Shown here: positions 33,101-43,737 of the stretch, one piece after another | Numbering within the stretch: position 1 is the first letter of the stretch | Layout of the letters: each line of letters begins with the position of its first letter | NCBI GenBank assembly: GCA_950295325.1 | Contig: OX485806.1 | Coordinates: 14,508,001-14,572,000, forward strand | Origin: Polytrichum commune | Lineage: Eukaryota; Streptophyta; Polytrichopsida; Polytrichales; Polytrichaceae | Direction of reading: 5' to 3' | Length of the DNA stretch: 64,000 bases | Notes under the pieces: generated by a model | Told to the model about the DNA's origin: nothing | The model's database searches: none | The model's input: the letters and a program-made list of their open reading frames with translations, nothing else | Position numbers and translations under genes: made by a program

Positions 33101-33749
33101 GGCCCACACCAAAGATTGTCGGTGATAAGGTGCCCAAAAATTCCGGTTGGTTGTCAATGCGATGAGAAGAACCTGCCACGCAGCCTCGAACTCTGAAGCC
33201 ACTTCATTTGACAATGTTGGCACTGCATTCACAGTCTCTGTGCAATCTGAATCAATCAGATTCACTGTGTTATTAGAGAACCCAACATCCATACATTGAT
33301 TCACAGCAACTTCCATTGACGCACGTTGTGAACCAGACATTTTGCAACCCTAAATGAAGCTTGAAATGCACATAAAAACACAAGCAACAATCCAACAAAA
33401 TTGCATAAGGAGTGTAAGACATCAAACAAAATGCATGCCTGCCTCATTGAAGCCAAGAATCTGGAGTTGTTGAACTGAAATTTGGAATCATAAAGTGCAA
33501 TGCCGCCGATTTGAAGAGCATTCAAGCGGACAGGTTTCAGGCTTCTCGACAGACGCGAAGGCGGGGGTGAGTATCGGCCGCCACCTCCGACCTCGGGTAT
33601 CGAAGGCGGGTATCGAAGGCGGGTACCTTGCAGTACAGGTACGACACAGGTATCGCCCCATCTACATACTGCGGGCAATCTGGTACTTAATACCATACTC
33701 ATACCAATACTCTATACCAGGCAAATGGTGCTATACCGGTCCAACACTG
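30163..33749 (-). mobile_element. Structurally complete hAT transposon with 8-bp target duplication
   Basis: Both ends carry the perfect 12-bp inverted repeat CAGTGTTGGACC, and the element is flanked by identical 8-bp direct repeats ATACGTAC (30155-30162 and 33750-33757), the hallmark of hAT insertion. At 3,587 bp it encodes one transposase on the minus strand. Both subterminal regions (about 30170-30400 and 33560-33745) are dense in GTATC/GATAC and GGTAC motifs, the kind of clustered short motif hAT transposases bind. The transposase has three in-frame stops, so the copy is non-autonomous now but its ends could still be mobilised. Confidence 0.93.
30680..33340 (-). pseudogene. hAT transposase (BED finger, RNase H-like core, hAT dimerisation domain), three in-frame stops
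   Basis: Exon 1 runs from ATG 33340 to 31484. The intron 31483-31172 has GT...AG ends, is phase 0 and has the pyrimidine-rich end TTTTTTTGTAG. Exon 2 runs 31171-30680. All parts share one frame, with stops TGA at 32659-32657, TGA at 31927-31925 and TAG at 31522-31520. Features in order: a BED zinc finger (CTIC...HVMNEH), the first catalytic Asp in SITFDLWMS, the second in WVKDEGSN, the hAT C-x2-H pair in CFGHVMSKA, and the C-terminal dimerisation motif ETERIFSVAG with RRCRLGLSNVNGL. It would cut and paste the element. At least two stops can be explained by deamination of CGA or CAG. The ~780-codon length is usual for plant hAT transposases. Confidence 0.88.
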
Positions 33750-34054
33750 ATACGTACCTTAGATGCAAAGCACTGAAGGTGGGGCGTGCCCGTGGAGGCA
33801 AGCCAAATTGTAAGGTTTGCTTCCCCAGTGTGGGATGTGGTTGCTTGGCTAAGGTAGATCGATGGGCCTTAAACGGTTCTTAAATGGGCTTTTGTTTTTT
33901 GTTTTCTTTGTTATTCTCACCCCAACTATCCCACTCCTCCTATGATATGAAAACACATGATTAATACGACATGGTCAGCAATTCCAAATGGAAAGAAAAT
34001 GAGGCCGTAGCCACTTTCCACATAATTCGGGGAGTTCGTATGAATGTCTAATTC

Positions 34055-34265
34055 ATTGTCAAAGTGAAAATTCTTGTGCTCATAATGTGGTCATACAGGT
34101 CCACCCAATTATGCTAACTATCAAATCTAAGGCGGTTAACATGTAATCCAATATCCTTTAAACACGTGTCCTTTTGGTGTCTGTTGTTGGATGCACACCT
34201 AACCGCACACCAATCAAATATAAGTGTCCAATTAAGATGAGTAACTGAATTAGGCACGTCTATGT
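34055..34265 (+). repeat. Rep-B dispersed repeat, copy
   Basis: Same ordered marks as the copy at 17110: GTCAAAGTGAA, TCCACCCAATTATG, TCCTTTTGGTGTCTGTT, ACCAATCAAATATAAGTGTCC and AATTAAGA. A partial copy of the left half lies at 34945-35040 and a right-half fragment at 35900-35965. Confidence 0.65.
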
Positions 34266-34388
34266 TATCTGAGAAGTTCGGCTGCCTTTGCCTGTCACTT
34301 CAGCTGCCAATGTCATTTTTGCAATATATATGCAGTAATTTAGAATTGTCTGAATTCTATACGTGGGAAGCAAATGGGGTCCAATGAA

Positions 34389-34770
34389 CGGGGAGGGCCG
34401 TCCGCTAGCTAGTTACAGATGAACCGGTGAAGTTTGAGAAATGACCGGTTGAAGTTCAATACTTTGGGAAAATTACCCATCATTTAAGGAGAATCTATGG
34501 AATATACTATACATTCATGAAGAAGAAAACGAAAGATCATAACATGTAACTAGTTGGACTTGGAAAGACTAATAGCCCACCCGCACTTACTGGTGCGGGC
34601 GAACAATGAACGGTTCCTAGCAGCACTCGTTACATCCAGTGGCTCTCACTGGCTAAACCAACTCTAAATTAAAAGTGGCCCCCTACTAGTAGGTGTTGTT
34701 CTTTGCTTGCCCAAACCAGTCTGTGTGGACATGCTATAAGATTTCAAGACCATTATACCCAAAAGTCTCC
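34389..34770 (+). repeat. Rep-A MITE-like repeat, copy 3, split by a ~170-bp insertion
   Basis: The left part (34389-34567) carries CGGGGAG, GATGAACCGG, GAATCTATGGAATATAC and GTTGGACTTGG. The expected right end (AGATTTCAAGACCATTAT-CCCAAAAGTCTCCC) resumes only at about 34738. The intervening ~170 bp begins GCCCACCCGCAC with a TGGTGCGGGC hairpin partner and is foreign to the family, so another small element appears to have inserted here. Confidence 0.5.
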
Positions 34771-35114
34771 CTGAACACTAATGGGGTCACTAAGATTGAG
34801 GTATGTGGATCTATAATGGACACCTCCAACTCCACATACATTTTGGATGTCGGATGGGATCGTGAATTGTCTCGTCCAGTTAGAGATTGTGGATCAAAGA
34901 AGACTCTCCCTTTAAGTGTCCAAACTGGAGTTGAAATGCAATAATTGGAAGAGGTCAAAGTGAAGATTCTTCTTTCTCTTTCATTGATCACATAGGTCTT
35001 CCCAATTGTGTTAACCATGCTAGAAATTGTATTAAGTGTCACTGATTCAATATGTCTTGCTACGCTAAATATTGTATTTAGTGTCACCAATCCTAATTAT
35101 CTTGCTCAATACTA

Positions 35115-35890
35115 ATTGTAAACCCCGTCGTAGCGTCACCAACACTAAATGTTATCCCAACATTATTTGTCATTTCTTGTAATTCTTTGGGGGGGGGGTT
35201 GGGATTTTAGAGTTACAGTGTTGCAATTACTATCACTTACTAAGTAAATTTTCCATATTTCAATCATCCATGATAACATTTCATCACATATTTGTTAGGA
35301 TGCAAATTACACCAAACTTTGTTTCAATTTATTGGCATGGATTTCATGCATTATGCGCAACCCAAAGAAAAACAGCCAACAAGAGAAGGTAGGGTTTTGA
35401 CCAATGGATGAACTCATCCATCATCCATGATAATATTTGTTCCCTTATTCATAAGAAAGGTCATTACAAAAGTGACACCTAGTGACATAAAAATACCATA
35501 TGACACTAATAAAAATATAATATTTAGTGTATTTGTAAACCACCCGTGTAGTGTCACCAACACTAAATGTAAACCTAACACTATTTGTCATTCCTTGTTT
35601 AAATTTTTTGGGCATTATGGATTTACAATACATTGCAATTATTGCCACTTACTCAGTGATTTCATCCAAATTTCAATCATCCATGAGGACATTTCTTTTA
35701 AAAAAAATCTCAGGATGTTGAATATACCAAACTTTGTTTCAATAATTGACATTTGGATGAACTGAAAGCAAGTTTGCATGACAATACTTGGTTACCCATT
35801 CATAAAAGTGTCATTGGAAAAATTACCCTAGTGACACTAATACCATATGACCCTAAATACAACACTTAGTGTACTAAATCTAGAATGGTG
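35115..35890. repeat. Two diverged tandem copies of a ~410-bp unit
   Basis: The first unit starts near 35115 and the second near 35525. Shared blocks in the same order are GTGTCACCAACACTAAATGT, ATTTGTCATT-CTTG, CAATTA-T-CACTTACT, ATTTCAATCATCCATGA, ACCAAACTTTGTTTCAAT, and CATAA-AA-GTCATT with CCTAGTGACA. Non-coding. Confidence 0.65.
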
Positions 35891-36240
35891 TCCTTCTAAT
35901 GTTCACATAGTCCAATCTCATTGTAACACGTGTCTTTGTGGTGTCCATATACCACTCAAATATAGCCATCTACATAAAACTAATATATTGTTCGATCAAG
36001 GCCCGCATGTCTTATAGCAGTGTTCAAGTTTGAAGTGTGCACATGCATTTCAATGTGAAGGGCTTCAAAATAATCACACTTCACTCAAACTTTCAAACTT
36101 TTTTGCAACACTTCACAAAAGAAACTTGATATTGGCCATTTTATGTTGAATATGAAAATAATATGATGTCTCACTATATTGAAGAAGGACATGCAATTAA
36201 ATGATGCACTAAAATTATTTAGATTCCCTACATAATGCAC

Positions 36241-36470
36241 TTAATCATCATCCAACTCCAAAGGCAAAGCCCTCCGGTTTTTGGTCAATTTCCAAGTGTC
36301 AAAAAGTCTAGCCCAATCCATACTTTTCATCGGAAGACCACATAATGACACTCGCATCAATGCACCCAATGTTTCAAGTTTCAATCGACTTCTGTGATCA
36401 CTCTTCACCCACTTCAGTTTGGAAAATCCACGTTCACATATCAGTGCTTGCCAAGCCAAAGTTGCAATTA
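36241..36470 (-). pseudogene. hAT transposase C-terminal fragment (second family)
   Basis: On the minus strand the frame reads CERGFSKLKWVKSDHRSRLK followed by LETLGALMRVSL, then stops at 36241. The ERxFS...K...R.RL...L.AL(M) pattern is that of the hAT dimerisation domain. It differs clearly from the transposase at 30680-33340, so it belongs to another hAT family. No upstream catalytic region was found on this strand, so it is a truncated remnant. Confidence 0.6.
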
Positions 36471-37049
36471 GTGCCGAGTCGAAGCTGCAGAGTCGAAATA
36501 GCAGGAGTTATTGAAATTTGGAAGTGTATGCTAAAGTGCCAAGATTGGAGTCCAACTATGTTTCTATTCGCAAATTGCAGCCATTGTATTTTGTGACATG
36601 CAATTTTTGGAGAGGCCTTCACTGTGCCTGGTGAAAACTTTGCAGAGCACATTTTCGTGAAGTGCCCAAAAAAAAACTTTAAAAAAAAAAATGACGGTCA
36701 AAATGGCATTTGACAGGTGTTGAAGCCTTCAATATTGAAGACTGCCTTATAGTCTCTGCACCATTTGTGTTCCACAAGCATCTTCCACTTAATAGGTATT
36801 TAGTGACTAGTGTTAAGAGGTGGATGACAAACTGTGAAAGCAGTGAGTCATTCATCCAGTTCAGGCAGGTAACCTAATATAATCAATGTTCATGGATGAC
36901 AAATAGATTGGGGTCTGGATGAGAACGTCCCAATTTTGGATGAACACCGATTACAGAATGTGGTCCTACTGCGGCACTTCCAACTCCACATACAATTTTG
37001 GGCGGTGGATCAGAATCTGAAATCTCTCAGCCTATCAGCAATTTCAATA

Positions 37050-37290
37050 ACAAAGGTTGTCATAATTTTCAAGTTTCCATATTCAAGTTGAGATGCAAAA
37101 GCAAGTCCATATTTTGGAGTGATCACATATGGCCTACCAATTCTACCTACAATGGAGTATGTTTGTCAAGCACATCGTCCAATCTCATAGCAACATGTGT
37201 CTTCTTTTTTTGTTGCTCTTTTATAATTACAAGCCTTGCATTATACCACTCAAATCTAGGTGTCCAATTAAGAAAAATGACCTAAAAACT
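37050..37290 (+). repeat. Rep-B dispersed repeat, copy
   Basis: Ordered Rep-B marks: GGCCTACCAATTCTACC, GTCCAATCTCATAGCAACATG, TGTCTTCTTTTTTTG, ACAAGCCTTG, CCACTCAAATCTAGGTGTCC and AATTAAGAAAAATGACC. An upstream extension (CACTTCCAACTCCACATACA, 36976) is shared with 34820-34860 and 41110-41140. Confidence 0.65.
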
Positions 37291-37724
37291 CCCACTTAGG
37301 GTGGGTTTCCATGTTTGTCACTAACCGACTATATTCTAGATAATAGTGGGATGGATGTGTTCTCATGAAGATAACAAGAGCAACCAATCAACCACATTAT
37401 GGTTGCCTACTAGCTACAATGTGGAGGGTTGTGGCCATGAGCCATTAGACTTCCATGTGCCCACTAAACACTTCAAATAACAATAATTGGTTGGCATGTA
37501 CGAACTCTACCCCACCATATTTTACCTACATTTGTCCTTGTTCCCACCAAAGTCTAGTGGATGAGCAACATACATGGAAACTCACCAATACCTTGCTACG
37601 TAATTCTAGTCGATTACTAAGAGATGATACTACTTATGTGATAACACAGTAAGTTGAACTTGAACTTTTAGAATCATAGTTGAAATGTAGAATTTATGAA
37701 AGATCACGGTGAAGATTCTCTTTC

Positions 37725-37786
37725 TTTATAAACCCTACACCCCAAACCCTAAACCCTAAAACTCTCAACCCTAAACCCTAAACCCT
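37725..37786. repeat. Interstitial telomere-like tract (CCCTAAA)
   Basis: Several perfect or near-perfect CCCTAAA units (AACCCTAAACCCTAAA twice, separated by ACTCTC) form a degenerate block. CCCTAAA/TTTAGGG is the common plant telomere repeat. It could mark a repaired break or be a chance regulatory telo-box cluster. Confidence 0.7.
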
Positions 37787-38767
37787 TGGACAAATCCAGG
37801 CATACAAATGTTTCCTAGCAGGTGATTTGTGTTGTTCTAGTTGCAATTGACATCATTTGCTGCTTATAATTATAATGCCTATTAGGATTGTAATGTTATT
37901 ATCAATTCCCAAGAACTTAACATAGAGGGTGCTTAAATCAACACTTTAAATTATTGCACATACATATGGCTATGCGGTTGATATTAGAAAATTAATAAAT
38001 CATATTAGCCCATGGGCTAAACATAGGTATAAAGAATATAAATTTATTTTTAGCCTCAATTAAATATTTGATGAATATTCAAAGTCAAAACCACTAGCTT
38101 CCTTAAACCTATCCCTAGGCCCCATGCATGACAACCTTGCATATGATGAGGTTCCCCACCTTCATTGGCCATAACCAACACAAGATTGCCTAGAACGAAC
38201 ACAACATAGTTGGGTTCTAGACCCAAACTAGATCAAAGCCCACCATGGCCACATCCATGATCCTAACCCAATAAGTTGTAGAACCGTCCCCCTGCATCTT
38301 GGATATTGACCCCCTTATTGCCCAAAATTGACCCCCTTGGCTTTGTGGGCTTGAACCAATCCACCCCCCCCCCCTTTGCATGAATACAATGGCTAGAATA
38401 GGCTTTGACAAGCCACCCTAAAAACCCACCTTGAACCGACCCAAGACAGAGTGGAGTCCGTTACCTACCCTATATGGAGGTAGTGCATGCGGGTATGTGG
38501 TGGCATCACTAATGACACCTAAACCCATGGGCTCATGCACTCCTTTTCCATGGGGAATGTTTCAAGGTAGTAGAGTGTTGGTGATTGGGAGACATTCATA
38601 CATGTTGCTTTTGGGTTCGTTTTAGCACCCTCTATCTTAGATCACCTCGTCTCTTTGACAACTTTGCACATAGCCAAAAACAAAAAACAAAAAACCACCC
38701 ATATATAACAATCATCCATACATGTGAAGGAGGTCATGATTCTTGTACTCACGTTGTTAGGATGGAA

Positions 38768-38915
38768 CAACACATTGGTTCACCCAAAGTTTTTAGCCTA
38801 AATCTACCAGTGCAGTGCTCTGCTATGAGAATAAACAAAGTATAACTTCAAATGGAATCTAGCTTATTCCCAACCTCACCCAGTGTACAAACTCAGTTGA
38901 ATAATGTTATGGAAG
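38768..38915 (+). repeat. Rep-D dispersed repeat, copy
   Basis: It shares with 55630-55750 the series TTCACCCAA, TTTAGCCTAAATCTAC, GAGAATAAACAAAGT, CACCCA-TGTAC and AACTCAG-TGAATAATGTTATG. An inverted copy (GTTTATTCTCACAGCAGAGCA) sits inside a Rep-A copy at 51061-51231. Confidence 0.55.
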
Positions 38916-39114
38916 CCCTAGCGTTAGTTGGGTTAAGTGCAGAGGGACGATAAAGAAACATAATTTATGTAGCAATCTTTCACACATAAACCCTTTGATT
39001 GCAGCATTTGCACATTTCACAAGATTCACTTAGTTTAGATCTCAACTATGACTATGAAATGTAAGTTGGAGGAAGGATAGTAAGCTTTGTAGGCCTTATG
39101 TGGTCACTATTGTT

Positions 39115-39310
39115 GATTGGACATCTATATTTGAATGGTATTTAATGAACCTGATAAGAAAAAAACAATTACCAAAGAGTCACATGTTACAATGAGGTTG
39201 AACTGTGTGTTATCAAACACCATTCTAGGCTCAACATTGACCACAATTGGAAGGGCCTAGTATGTGATTGTTCAAAGAGAAAGATAATCTTCACTTTTGA
39301 TTTTTTTTCC
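39115..39310 (-). repeat. Rep-B dispersed repeat, inverted copy
   Basis: The reverse complement of the family is present: GGACATCTATATTTGAATGGTA, AGTCACATGTTACAATGAG, CAATTGGAAGGGCC and AAAGATAATCTTCACTTT. Non-coding. Confidence 0.55.
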
Positions 39311-40199
39311 AATTAAATTCTACATTTCAACTGCAGTTCTAAAATTTCAAATGACAAACTTACGTGATTCATAATTTCTAACTAGATGAGAGAGTATTGA
39401 TCCGATTCATAGGGCAAAAATTATGGCAAGAGGGAAATTGTTGCGTATGAGCGTATCTCTCATCCATCCATGTTAAAAATCTATCCCTTATAACTTTGTG
39501 ATTATATCATATCAAATGTGTTGTACTAGAATAACTCGGGGTCTTTACAACTCATTTTCGTGTCAAATTATTTAAAACTAGGATTGATTATATTTAAATT
39601 TATGCATGAATATTGGACAATTCCAACCGCCAATATGATATACACTAGATACCAAAACTACACAAATATGATGATTGGCGAACATGAAATACAAACATTT
39701 GAAGTTGTTGTGTTGTTGCTTTTGATGTTGTCGTTTGATGTTTTTGTCCCACAAGTGCACATCCCTTATTATTTTTGGACCAGTGGTTTGTCCAAATATA
39801 CTTAAATGTCATTTTTCATTTAACCTCCAACCACATACTATTTCAAGGCATATTGTTGGATGATTGAGAAGTACACTCATATGCTATAATCCCCTCTCAC
39901 CCAAAATTATACATGGGTTGGAAATGCCGTTCATGTACATTGGGAGGATATTATGCCTTCCACCCAAAGCCACCCAAAGCTTCTCTAGACCCTAGGGTGA
40001 ACCATTACTTCAAACCCATCCACGTAATTTAGACAATTTCATATTTAATCCAACAGTTTGTTCGCCAAGTCCTTCAATGTTGTGCAAAATCTCTTCATGA
40101 TGAAAATTACATTAGGTAAAGGCCTTTGGGTGGATCATGCTCATGGATCCACCTGCCACATACCTTAGTGCCTACTATATCAAGGCATGCAAGTGAATT

Positions 40200-40710
40200 G
40201 TTAGGTTACTTTTCTTAAGTGGACACCTATATTTGATTTGTTAGTGATTAGGTAGGTGAGGATCAAAGATCAAACATCGTAACGACATTTGTTTAAAAGA
40301 GTGTGGACTACATCTTCAAATTTATTAACTACTCCACACTCAATGGTGAATACAATTGGGAGGACCTGTGTAATCAGTCAAAGAATGAGCAAACGTGCAC
40401 TTTCGTTAACCATAACTAAATCAAGGAAGATCAAATTTCAATCCGATTTCGACTGATGCTTCATCGTAGACTTGCTAATGCAACGCAAGTTTCGTTGTTT
40501 GAATCTAATCCGTAGAAACTGGAGAACATGAAAACCGAACCAAATAACACCCACATCTGCTAACCATAACTAAATCAGGGAAGATCAAATTTCAATCAAA
40601 CTGATGCTTCATTGTAGACTTGCTAATGGAACGCAAGTTTCGTTGTGTGAGTCTAATCCATCTGTAGAAGCTGGAGAACATGAAATGCGAACCGAATAAC
40701 ACCCACATTA
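40200..40710 (-). repeat. Rep-B long copy with an internal ~135-bp duplication
   Basis: Homologous to 21670-22045 in the same order. The segment with AAATCA-GGAAGATCAAATTTCAATC, CTGATGCTTCAT-GTAGACTTGC and CGCAAGTTTCGTTGT occurs twice in tandem (about 40420-40555 and 40570-40705). Confidence 0.65.
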
Positions 40711-41351
40711 CCTTAGACGTTGGAATCCAGATGGGACAGGCCTTCCAAGCGGATCACGGCAGAGTCACAGACTCGTCAATGATGTTAAGGCACATGTGGG
40801 CCTGTACATGCATGAGCGGACGGTGGCTGCTGCCGAATGCATCATAGTGGTGGATGTGCAGACAGGGGTCGTAGTTAATAGGCACCAGCAAGAGCTTGAT
40901 TCAGGCCGTGTCAGGCGAAACAATCATGTGAAGTGCGCCAAAACGTTGACTCATAACGTCGTCGTATCATCATCAGTGCTAGCATTGTCATGTACACCAG
41001 ACAGCCAGAGTGATGTAGCTTACATATAGCTAGCTTGACATGGAGGTTCAATGGAGTTAAATGGACTGTTGAGGTATTATTGTCGTGCGACTCTATATGT
41101 TTGTGGCCAGCACTTCCAACTCCACATTACATTTCGGCCATTGAATCAGATTGGGAAGTTGTCGCCTCTGGGAATTATCGTCAGCAACTGCAAATCACAG
41201 CTATTGTTGTTTCAAGTTCTAGAATTGGAATCAATTTTTTTGACATAATCCATCGAGATCCTAGTGTGGTCAAGGCCAACTGGTTATAAGTTGGTATCTT
41301 TTCAGTTTTTCTTCATTACATTGAGGAATATTGCGTAGATTGCTCTAAATG

Positions 41352-41441
41352 GATCAGTAATTTTCTTGAAGTCTTGATTTTGAGCCGGTTGTTTCTCAAA
41401 CTTAACCGGTTCATTTGTAACTAGCAGTCAATTCTTCCCGT
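41352..41441 (-). repeat. Rep-A MITE-like repeat, partial copy 4
   Basis: It contains only the AACCGGTTCATTTGTAACTAG...TTCTTCCCG end of the family, inverted. The remainder is missing. Confidence 0.5.
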
Positions 41442-41494
41442 CCATTGATAGGAATTCTAGAGATCAAAGCGGAGAGTTTCTAGATCCTCTTTAG

Positions 41495-41825
41495 GAGATC
41501 ACATAGACCCTCCCAATTATGTTAACGATTGAACTTACAATCACTACAAATATGTGAATCTTGCGCCAATTGACCCGTGACACTAAGAAGTTGTCCTTTG
41601 TCAATGGAATAACTTCGATTCTCTCACTATGATAGATTTACATATTTCTTTCACCAATGTAAGACGATTGCCTAAACCTCGCATGTTGTAGCGAATGATA
41701 TATGTAATCTAAATCAAATCTTATTGTAACATGTGTCTTTTTGATGTCTGTTCTTAACTACAAGCCGTGTCACATACTACTCAAATATAAGTTAGGTGTC
41801 CAATGAAGTAGACGACCACGCAAGA
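41495..41825 (+). repeat. Rep-B dispersed repeat, copy
   Basis: Marks: CATAGACCCTCCCAATTATG, AAATC-TATTGTAACATGTGTCTTTTTGATGTCTGTTCTT (split over the family core), ACAAGCCGTG and CTCAAATATAAG-TAGGTGTCCAATGAAG. There is an insertion in the middle compared with the short copies. Confidence 0.6.
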
Positions 41826-42532
41826 GCCAAGTGATTTGACTTGGTCTCAAATGAATGCCATCTACTGAGGACAACAAGCTTACAGCACTCCAGTGGTCAG
41901 TGCTCTTCTTCTTATCCAAGTAACCTTCAATTAAATAAAAGCGGCACCGGACATCGATTGGTAGTCACCAGAGTTTCGCTGGGGAGATTTATTTTACAGT
42001 CTTGGATCAGTTGGGGAGGAGCTGACTCCAGCGAATGTAAATGTGGCACCAGGTGGACTGCCACTCAATCAGTAGTACTGGAGAGCTGGTGCACACCTAA
42101 AGTTATAAGGCTTTAACCATTACTGAGGAGCTCTGAGGAGTGGGATATGAGTGCATGTGACATTTAACGTTGCCATCGCATTCAGTCCCATTCAATGACT
42201 ACGTCCGACTTGCAGACTGGTCAGTTGCGTAATAAAGGCGGGTTACTGATTGGTTGGACACATGCATGACCCACTTGAACATCAAATCCAAAAGTCTCAC
42301 ACAAAATCAATGCATTGTCATGCTACAGCACTGCAAATTTGTCTCGTCTTGTAATGCTGCAGCCCAATCTATAACCATCTATCACAAAATCCCCAGTACT
42401 ACTTAAAGGAATAGGGCTCTTGATGCAAAGTGACACGATTTGATTCGCAATATTCTTGTACAGTGAGACCAAGTTAGCTGATAATGTGGTGGCTGAATGA
42501 CGACTGGAGGGTTAATTCTATGTCACCTGATG

Positions 42533-42805
42533 AGTAGGGTTTAGGGTTCAGAAATTAGAGTCGACTCTGCACATGGAGTAGGGTTCTCAAAATACCAACA
42601 ATAAGATATAATTCAGTTGAGGCACAGGGTTCAGGGTTCAGAGTTCAGAGTCGACTCTGCACATGGAGTAGGGTTCTCAAAATACCAACAATAAGATATA
42701 ATTCAGTTGAGGCACAGGGTTCAGGGTTCAGAGTTCAGAGTCGACTCTGCACATGGAGTAGGGTTCTCAAAATACCAACAATAAGATATTATTCAGTTGA
42801 GGCAC
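42533..42805. repeat. 90-bp tandem repeat with telomere-like GGGTTCAG/GGGTTTAG motifs, three copies
   Basis: TCGACTCTGC recurs at 42561, 42651 and 42741, exactly 90 bp apart. Each unit contains GGAGTAGGGTTCTCAAAATACC and ATAAGATATAATTCAGTTGAGG. Units are nearly identical, so the array is young. The joints carry GGGTTCAGGGTTCAG, and the first unit starts GTAGGGTTTAGGGTTCAG, close to the plant telomere repeat. Confidence 0.95.
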
Positions 42806-43164
42806 ATCAAGCAGGCCATGTCAAAGCTGGTTTCCGACAATTGATCACAGACGTGGCAACCATGCAAGGTGGACATATTTGTTGAAATCACTAATTTGTG
42901 CAGGAGGAGGACGTAAAATTTGAGAAATTAGAGAAACCCCCAAGTCTGATGACTACATATCAGTTGCTTGCGGATTTTACAGTGTGGGGAAGGGAGCTGT
43001 AGTCACGGCATCCCTAAAGAATGGTATACTCTACTCTTGTGAAGACCCAGATTTTTATACTCTACGCTGCTATACATCGATCTCTGCTCTCATTTGGTCT
43101 TCGAGCAAATGACCTTGGTGGGGCAGTACAAATTTCCATTGAATGTGAACTTTGAGGATTAGGT

Positions 43165-43325
43165 CATGCTGGGACGCCCTTGATCAAATTGACCTCGTCA
43201 AGTACTCCTTTCCTCCGATGATCCTCCGGCAGGCCTGCAAGTGTTAAGTGCCCCAGAAACCAAGCAGCTTCAAGGTGTTGCAGGCTGCTTGGTGCGTTGG
43301 CTGGAGCTGCTTGGCGTTGATGAAA
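43165..43325 (-). pseudogene. Decayed copy of the 3' end of the U-box gene
   Basis: It aligns with 43748-43910 of the U-box coding end: TGCTGGGACGC, TTGACCTCGTC-A-TACTC, GATGATCC-CCGGCAGG, AAGTGCCCCAGA, AGCAGCTTCAAGGTGTTGC and GTGCGTTGGCTG. It lies downstream of the gene and has no intact frame. Confidence 0.7.
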
Positions 43326-43532
43326 AATCCAAAGAGATGTGATCAATATTTAAGATTCCCTGCAAGAACCTTAAAACGAGTTGGCATGGCCTGGCTGCCC
43401 GTTTGGCCTTCGCAAACTTTACTCGTTCCATATCTTCTCGTTTGCGTGGTTACCCCAAGAAACAAATGGCAGAGAGAGATCCCTCTGCACCATTCCACAG
43501 CCAATTCACATTGAATGCGTCACAAACAACAT

Positions 43533-43640
43533 GTGCTGGGACGCAATACTTGACAAAATTGATGTCGTCCACCACTCATTTAATATGATGATTCTTCGGC
43601 AGGTCGGGAAGTGTAAGTGCCCCGTACATGATGGCTTGCA
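43533..43640 (-). pseudogene. Second decayed copy of the U-box gene 3' end
   Basis: GTGCTGGGACGCAA, AAAATTGATGTCGTCCACCAC, TTCGGCAGGTCGGGAAGTG and AAGTGCCCC match both the true gene end (43748-43840) and the copy at 43165. More diverged and shorter. Confidence 0.65.
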
Positions 43641-43737
43641 CGACCTCGTGGACGTTTAGCCTTTGTAAACCCTATAGGGCAAATAGAGATAGGGTCCCCC
43701 CAATCTGCAACACTCAACCCCAAGTTGTTTTATTGTT

